8,527 nt of DNA from Bacteroidota bacterium (GTDB lineage Bacteria; Bacteroidota; Bacteroidia; Bacteroidales; Rikenellaceae), in assembly GCA_023413645.1 (NCBI GenBank), contig JAEZPN010000032.1:1-8527 (forward strand). The letters run 5' to 3'. Positions 5,486 through 8,527 of the stretch are shown here, piece by piece. Numbering within the stretch: the first letter of the stretch is position 1; the number at the start of each line of letters is the position of its first letter. A program made the position numbers and the translations under genes. The notes beneath the pieces are model-generated. The model was not told the origin of the DNA and did no database searches. It saw only the letters and a list, made by a program, of their open reading frames with translations.

Positions 5486-7945
5486 ATGAGAAAGTATATA
5501 TTACATATTGTTTGCATAATTTGTGCTGTTGGCCTTGTTGGCTGCATTGCCTCGGATAGGGAGTTCGACAGCAAGCGTGATGGCGAGGTTACGCTCACAC
5601 TCTCGTTGGGCGACCACACGCGCTACAGCACCCCTGATAATGGTGTGGGCGAGGGCAGTAATGACGATGACACAGCCCTTATATCGCTTAATGAGAATCT
5701 TATCACAAGCCTCGAGATATTCCTCTATGCCAATGGCGCAGAGGGCAGCGATGCAACCTTTGCAACAAGGTTGGATGGCCTCAATGGAAGAGATAAGTTC
5801 GAGAGTGTTACGTTCTCAATCCCTGCAGCTGCACTCAATACACTCTTTGCAAATGGAGCAAATAGCTGTGGCATCTACGTCATCGCAAACTACAATACGG
5901 GTCGTACCGTGGCTACTAATGGCCTCTACGAGAATACCTCAATCGCAAAGCTTAAGGCCATGGAGATTGAGGCGGAGTTCGATGCTATGCAGAGCCTTGA
6001 CCTTAGCAGTGTCAATACAAAGTATGGTGCTATTAACAATATCAAGCCCCAGGCGAGCTTTGTTATGGATAGTGAGCTTAGCACCGTTACCAAGAGTGGA
6101 AACAACCTCTCGGGTAGCGTCTACATCACTCGTGCAGCCTCGAAGATTACCTTCCGCACAACCATTGCTCAGAGCCTTGAGATAGATGGTAAGACATGGG
6201 TTCCATTGCTTGAGCACCTTTCGTTTAGCTATCGAAACATTGTAAATAAGGGTTATATCGACAATGGTAGCGATGTGGACACTAACAACACCTTCCCCAT
6301 GCCTGCGGGTCAGAGTATCTATGCCGATGCTGTTGGTATCCAGATGAGCCCCATATTTAGTGATTATGGTGCAACCTCTCCAACATACGAAGGTAGTCAG
6401 GATGTTGAGGGTGTGTCGGGCTGGTCTACCATCGACCATGTCGTGCCCCTCTATACCTACAGCTCACGTTGGGCTGATGGCGCTAAGAATGAGGCATACA
6501 TCATGCTCTCTGTGCCCTGGAAGATTCAGGGTGACACATCGGAGACCCTTACCTACTATAACTACTTCGTGCCCATCAATATGAACGACCTTAAGCTCGT
6601 TCGTAATAAGCACTATCGCATCAACTTGCGTGTAGGTGTGCTTGGTGACTTGGAGGAACTTACCGAGAGCGAGTATAGCTACGAGGTTCTCGACTGGGTT
6701 GGCGAGAATGTTGAGGTTAAGCTTCAGAAGCCCACATACCTCGTTGTGGATAGCAACTATGTTGTTATGAAGAATATCGAGGAGTTCTCGGTTGGCTATC
6801 AGAGCTCAGATGAGGTATTGTGTGAGGTTTTGTCTACAACTATTAGCCCTTGGAAGACTCAAAATGACGTTGTTGTATCTGGTTCTTCGTTTCAGGATTT
6901 TTATCTGAATGGAGTCTCTATGACCTCTACTACGTTTAAGGGTAAAACCGTTTCAGCACCAGATGGTATTGTAACATTCACACACGGTTTGGATAATACC
7001 CGTTCGGATAACGATAAAGACTATGACTTCTATGTTCAGACTACCGTTGTGCGTGTCTACCATAAGAATAATCCAGATATTTACGAGGATATCACCTTTG
7101 TGCAGTATCCCGCTATGTATGTAACGGTTAATGCAGGAATTGAGGGTAAATGGAACTATATCAACGTAAATGGTAATAACTGGGAAACGTGGTCAACTTC
7201 AAGGGGTAGCGCTGGCAATGGTTGTCCTACATATAACGGTACAAAAGTTTATTGGGTAGGTATTGGTGGTAAGTCGCAGGCTAGTACAATCCACAATATG
7301 TATCAGATTACCGTAACGGCATTTGATGAAACCACAGCAAATTATCTTGTAGCAGACCCACGAGCAGAGGCAACTGATATTACAATATTCCCTGGTTATG
7401 ATCACGGCACAACTAGCAGAGCTCCAGATTATCCTGTTCAGCCTGACCAGTTGAGTGTGACAACAATCAAGGGATATCGTGGTACTCTTGTGGAGAATTC
7501 TGAGAATCTTGTGGCTCCAGAGTTTATTGTTGCCTCACACTGCTCAACGTGTGGTAATGCAGATCAATATTTCTACTCTGCAGATAGCGGTTATAATCGT
7601 TGCGCAGGATATCAAGAGGCAGGCTACCCAGCGGGCCGTTGGCGTCTCCCAACAACTGCTGAGTTGGAGGTAGTAGGTAAGTTGTGTGCGCAGGGTAAGT
7701 TGCCACAGATTTTTGTGGATGGTACCGCATATATTAGTGCATCGGGTACTTTCTTGAATACTGATGGTAGTTTCTCGCCAACAACAAGCCAAGCAATGTC
7801 CGTACGTTGCGTTTACGACACTTGGTATTGGAAGGATAAGTGTAACGATACTTCTATGCAAAAGTTGCTTTGGGGCGCCGAGGGTAATGTGGCGGATATG
7901 AAGGCGGATGGTGTGTATGACACCTACCTACAGAGAGTTAAATAG
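5486..7945 (+). CDS. Large fimbrillin with Cys-rich WRLPT C-terminal domain, putative tip subunit
   Basis: This 819-residue protein begins with a lipoprotein signal (MRKYILHIVCIICAVGLVGC, lipid Cys20), then a strand VTLTLSLGDHTR with a possible processing site at Arg46. SLEIFLYANG and TRAASKITFRTT (215-226) are fimbrillin-like, and the fimbrillin part ends near YEVLDW (Trp404). A beta-rich Ig-like stretch (about 410-555, ending ITFVQYPAMYVTV) follows. Next comes a C-terminal domain with NMYQITVT, HCSTCGN (685-691), RCAGYQEAGYPAGRWRLPT (705-723) and SVRCVYD (773-778). The RCxxYQExGYPAGRWRLPT pattern is typical of the C-terminus of Bacteroides fimbrial tip-like proteins and resembles FISUMP or lectin-like folds. 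Cysteines from residue 446 on (446, 580, 686, 689, 706, 734, 775, 786) suggest disulfides in the exported domain. I infer a distal subunit, perhaps an adhesin; ligand unknown. Codon use changes near residue 448. The next gene starts 19 nt downstream. Confidence 0.8.
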   Translation: MRKYILHIVCIICAVGLVGCIASDREFDSKRDGEVTLTLSLGDHTRYSTPDNGVGEGSNDDDTALISLNENLITSLEIFLYANGAEGSDATFATRLDGLNGRDKFESVTFSIPAAALNTLFANGANSCGIYVIANYNTGRTVATNGLYENTSIAKLKAMEIEAEFDAMQSLDLSSVNTKYGAINNIKPQASFVMDSELSTVTKSGNNLSGSVYITRAASKITFRTTIAQSLEIDGKTWVPLLEHLSFSYRNIVNKGYIDNGSDVDTNNTFPMPAGQSIYADAVGIQMSPIFSDYGATSPTYEGSQDVEGVSGWSTIDHVVPLYTYSSRWADGAKNEAYIMLSVPWKIQGDTSETLTYYNYFVPINMNDLKLVRNKHYRINLRVGVLGDLEELTESEYSYEVLDWVGENVEVKLQKPTYLVVDSNYVVMKNIEEFSVGYQSSDEVLCEVLSTTISPWKTQNDVVVSGSSFQDFYLNGVSMTSTTFKGKTVSAPDGIVTFTHGLDNTRSDNDKDYDFYVQTTVVRVYHKNNPDIYEDITFVQYPAMYVTVNAGIEGKWNYINVNGNNWETWSTSRGSAGNGCPTYNGTKVYWVGIGGKSQASTIHNMYQITVTAFDETTANYLVADPRAEATDITIFPGYDHGTTSRAPDYPVQPDQLSVTTIKGYRGTLVENSENLVAPEFIVASHCSTCGNADQYFYSADSGYNRCAGYQEAGYPAGRWRLPTTAELEVVGKLCAQGKLPQIFVDGTAYISASGTFLNTDGSFSPTTSQAMSVRCVYDTWYWKDKCNDTSMQKLLWGAEGNVADMKADGVYDTYLQRVK

Positions 7946-7964
7946 ATTGTAATATAGTGTTGCA

Positions 7965-8527
7965 ATGAAAAAGATATTTCTAATCATAGCGTCGATGTTT
8001 GCTCTTGCGGCGTGCGTAAGAGAGGATATGCCGAGTGTGAAATACCCAGCAGTGGGTGATGACAAGGTCGTTGTCGAGGCGAGCATCGTGGTGCCTGAGA
8101 TGCAGGATACACGCTCCTTCGCCAACCCCGCAATCACATCGCTACACCTCTTGGTGTTCGATGAGAACGGCTACCTCGTGCAGGTGTGTGATGCCGCAGC
8201 GGTAAATGGCTTTGGCGTAGAGAAGGATACGGAGTATAAGTTCCTTGTCGAGCTCGGTCAATCTAACTACAAGCGTACAATCCATCTCGTGGCAAACTCG
8301 CCAGTGGCAATCAACGAGGATGGCTCTTCGAACTATATCCTCGGTGAGCATGAGCGCCGCGTGATAAACACTCTCTACACTGAGGGTGGCCAGGAGGCTT
8401 ACTGGGCAAGAGTCGTACTCGAAGATGGTATCATAGGCGAGCAGGCCGTTCAGGATGGTAAGGTCGTATTCGTGCCCTCGGCAGAGCTTAAGGAGGCACT
8501 CACACGTGTGCCCATGGTACGTAATTA
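7965..8527 (+). CDS. DUF4906-like fimbrial lipoprotein (3' partial)
   Basis: The frame is open from the ATG at 7965 to the window end, giving 187 residues and an incomplete codon. It starts with a lipoprotein signal (MKKIFLIIASMFALAAC, lipid Cys17), then a strand VVVEASIVVPEMQDTR with a possible processing site at Arg50. ITSLHLLVFDENGYLVQV (57-74) and RTIHLVANSP (104-113) are hallmarks of the N-terminal region of DUF4906-type fimbrial proteins. The visible part ends at RVPMVRN, the start of the conserved (V/I)P(L/M)(I/V)RN segment in this group. Family members are often large, so most of the gene may lie outside the window. Position last in the visible cluster, where fimE or other accessory subunits sit, suggests an accessory or tip subunit. 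The start is 19 nt after the previous stop, which points to co-transcription. Confidence 0.82.
   Translation, partial: MKKIFLIIASMFALAACVREDMPSVKYPAVGDDKVVVEASIVVPEMQDTRSFANPAITSLHLLVFDENGYLVQVCDAAAVNGFGVEKDTEYKFLVELGQSNYKRTIHLVANSPVAINEDGSSNYILGEHERRVINTLYTEGGQEAYWARVVLEDGIIGEQAVQDGKVVFVPSAELKEALTRVPMVRN

Noticed and set aside
5523..6185. 220-codon frame on the plus strand inside the putative tip gene
   Set aside because: It overlaps a frame with a clear lipobox and fimbrillin motifs, and its Arg/Ser/Leu-rich translation looks like an out-of-frame product.
1..8527. Invertible promoter, insertion sequence or CRISPR array
   Set aside because: No long inverted repeats flanking an intergenic segment, no transposase or recombinase and no regular repeat array are visible. 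Phase-variable promoters of such loci usually lie upstream of the first gene, outside this window.
1..8527. tRNA, rRNA or known riboswitch
   Set aside because: The non-coding gaps are short and none shows a cloverleaf, rRNA-like sequence or a riboswitch core I recognise.

Overview
This window is most likely chromosomal DNA from a member of the order Bacteroidales (phylum Bacteroidota). The evidence is the gene content, which is a complete run of FimA/Mfa1-type fimbrial lipoproteins. The intergenic leaders are also AT-rich and mostly lack a clear Shine-Dalgarno sequence. The genus cannot be fixed from the sequence. All genes lie on the + strand, and five of the six (two of them cut by the window edges) are tightly spaced or separated only by regulatory-looking DNA, so I read the window as one fimbrial (type V pilus) operon.

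Layout. Positions 1-1440 hold the 3' part of an exported protein with a DUF3868-like N-terminal region, an OmpA-like domain and TPR-like C-terminal helices. After a 59-nt leader that is nearly free of G comes the probable major fimbrillin (1500-2627), which has a strongly T-ending codon bias. A strong hairpin plus T-run terminator (2660-2699) follows. Next is a structured 126-nt stretch (2700-2825) with a candidate Bacteroidetes-type promoter. The FimB/Mfa2-type anchor lipoprotein (2826-3800) comes next, then, with gaps of only 12-19 nt, a minor fimbrillin with a C-terminal extension (3815-5473), a large fimbrillin with a Cys-rich C-terminal domain, possibly a tip subunit (5486-7945), and the N-terminal 187 residues of a DUF4906-like fimbrial lipoprotein (from 7965, cut by the window end).

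How they work together. In the model established for Porphyromonas FimA/Mfa1 fimbriae, subunits are exported as lipoproteins, moved to the cell surface, cut after an arginine near the N-terminus, and polymerised by strand exchange. The anchor subunit stays lipidated. The window fits this: all five fimbrial proteins have a lipobox, and four of them carry a Thr-Arg site 19-33 residues after the lipid cysteine, while the anchor lacks one. The terminator placed directly after the major subunit would let the cell make far more of it than of the anchor and minor subunits. The order major-anchor-three accessory genes parallels fimA-fimB-fimC-fimD-fimE.

The system belongs to a known class rather than a new one. 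The points most worth a second look are the terminator/promoter/structured-leader arrangement at 2660-2825, a shared C-terminal tail between major subunit and anchor, and an abrupt codon-usage change inside the 819-residue protein near position 6830.
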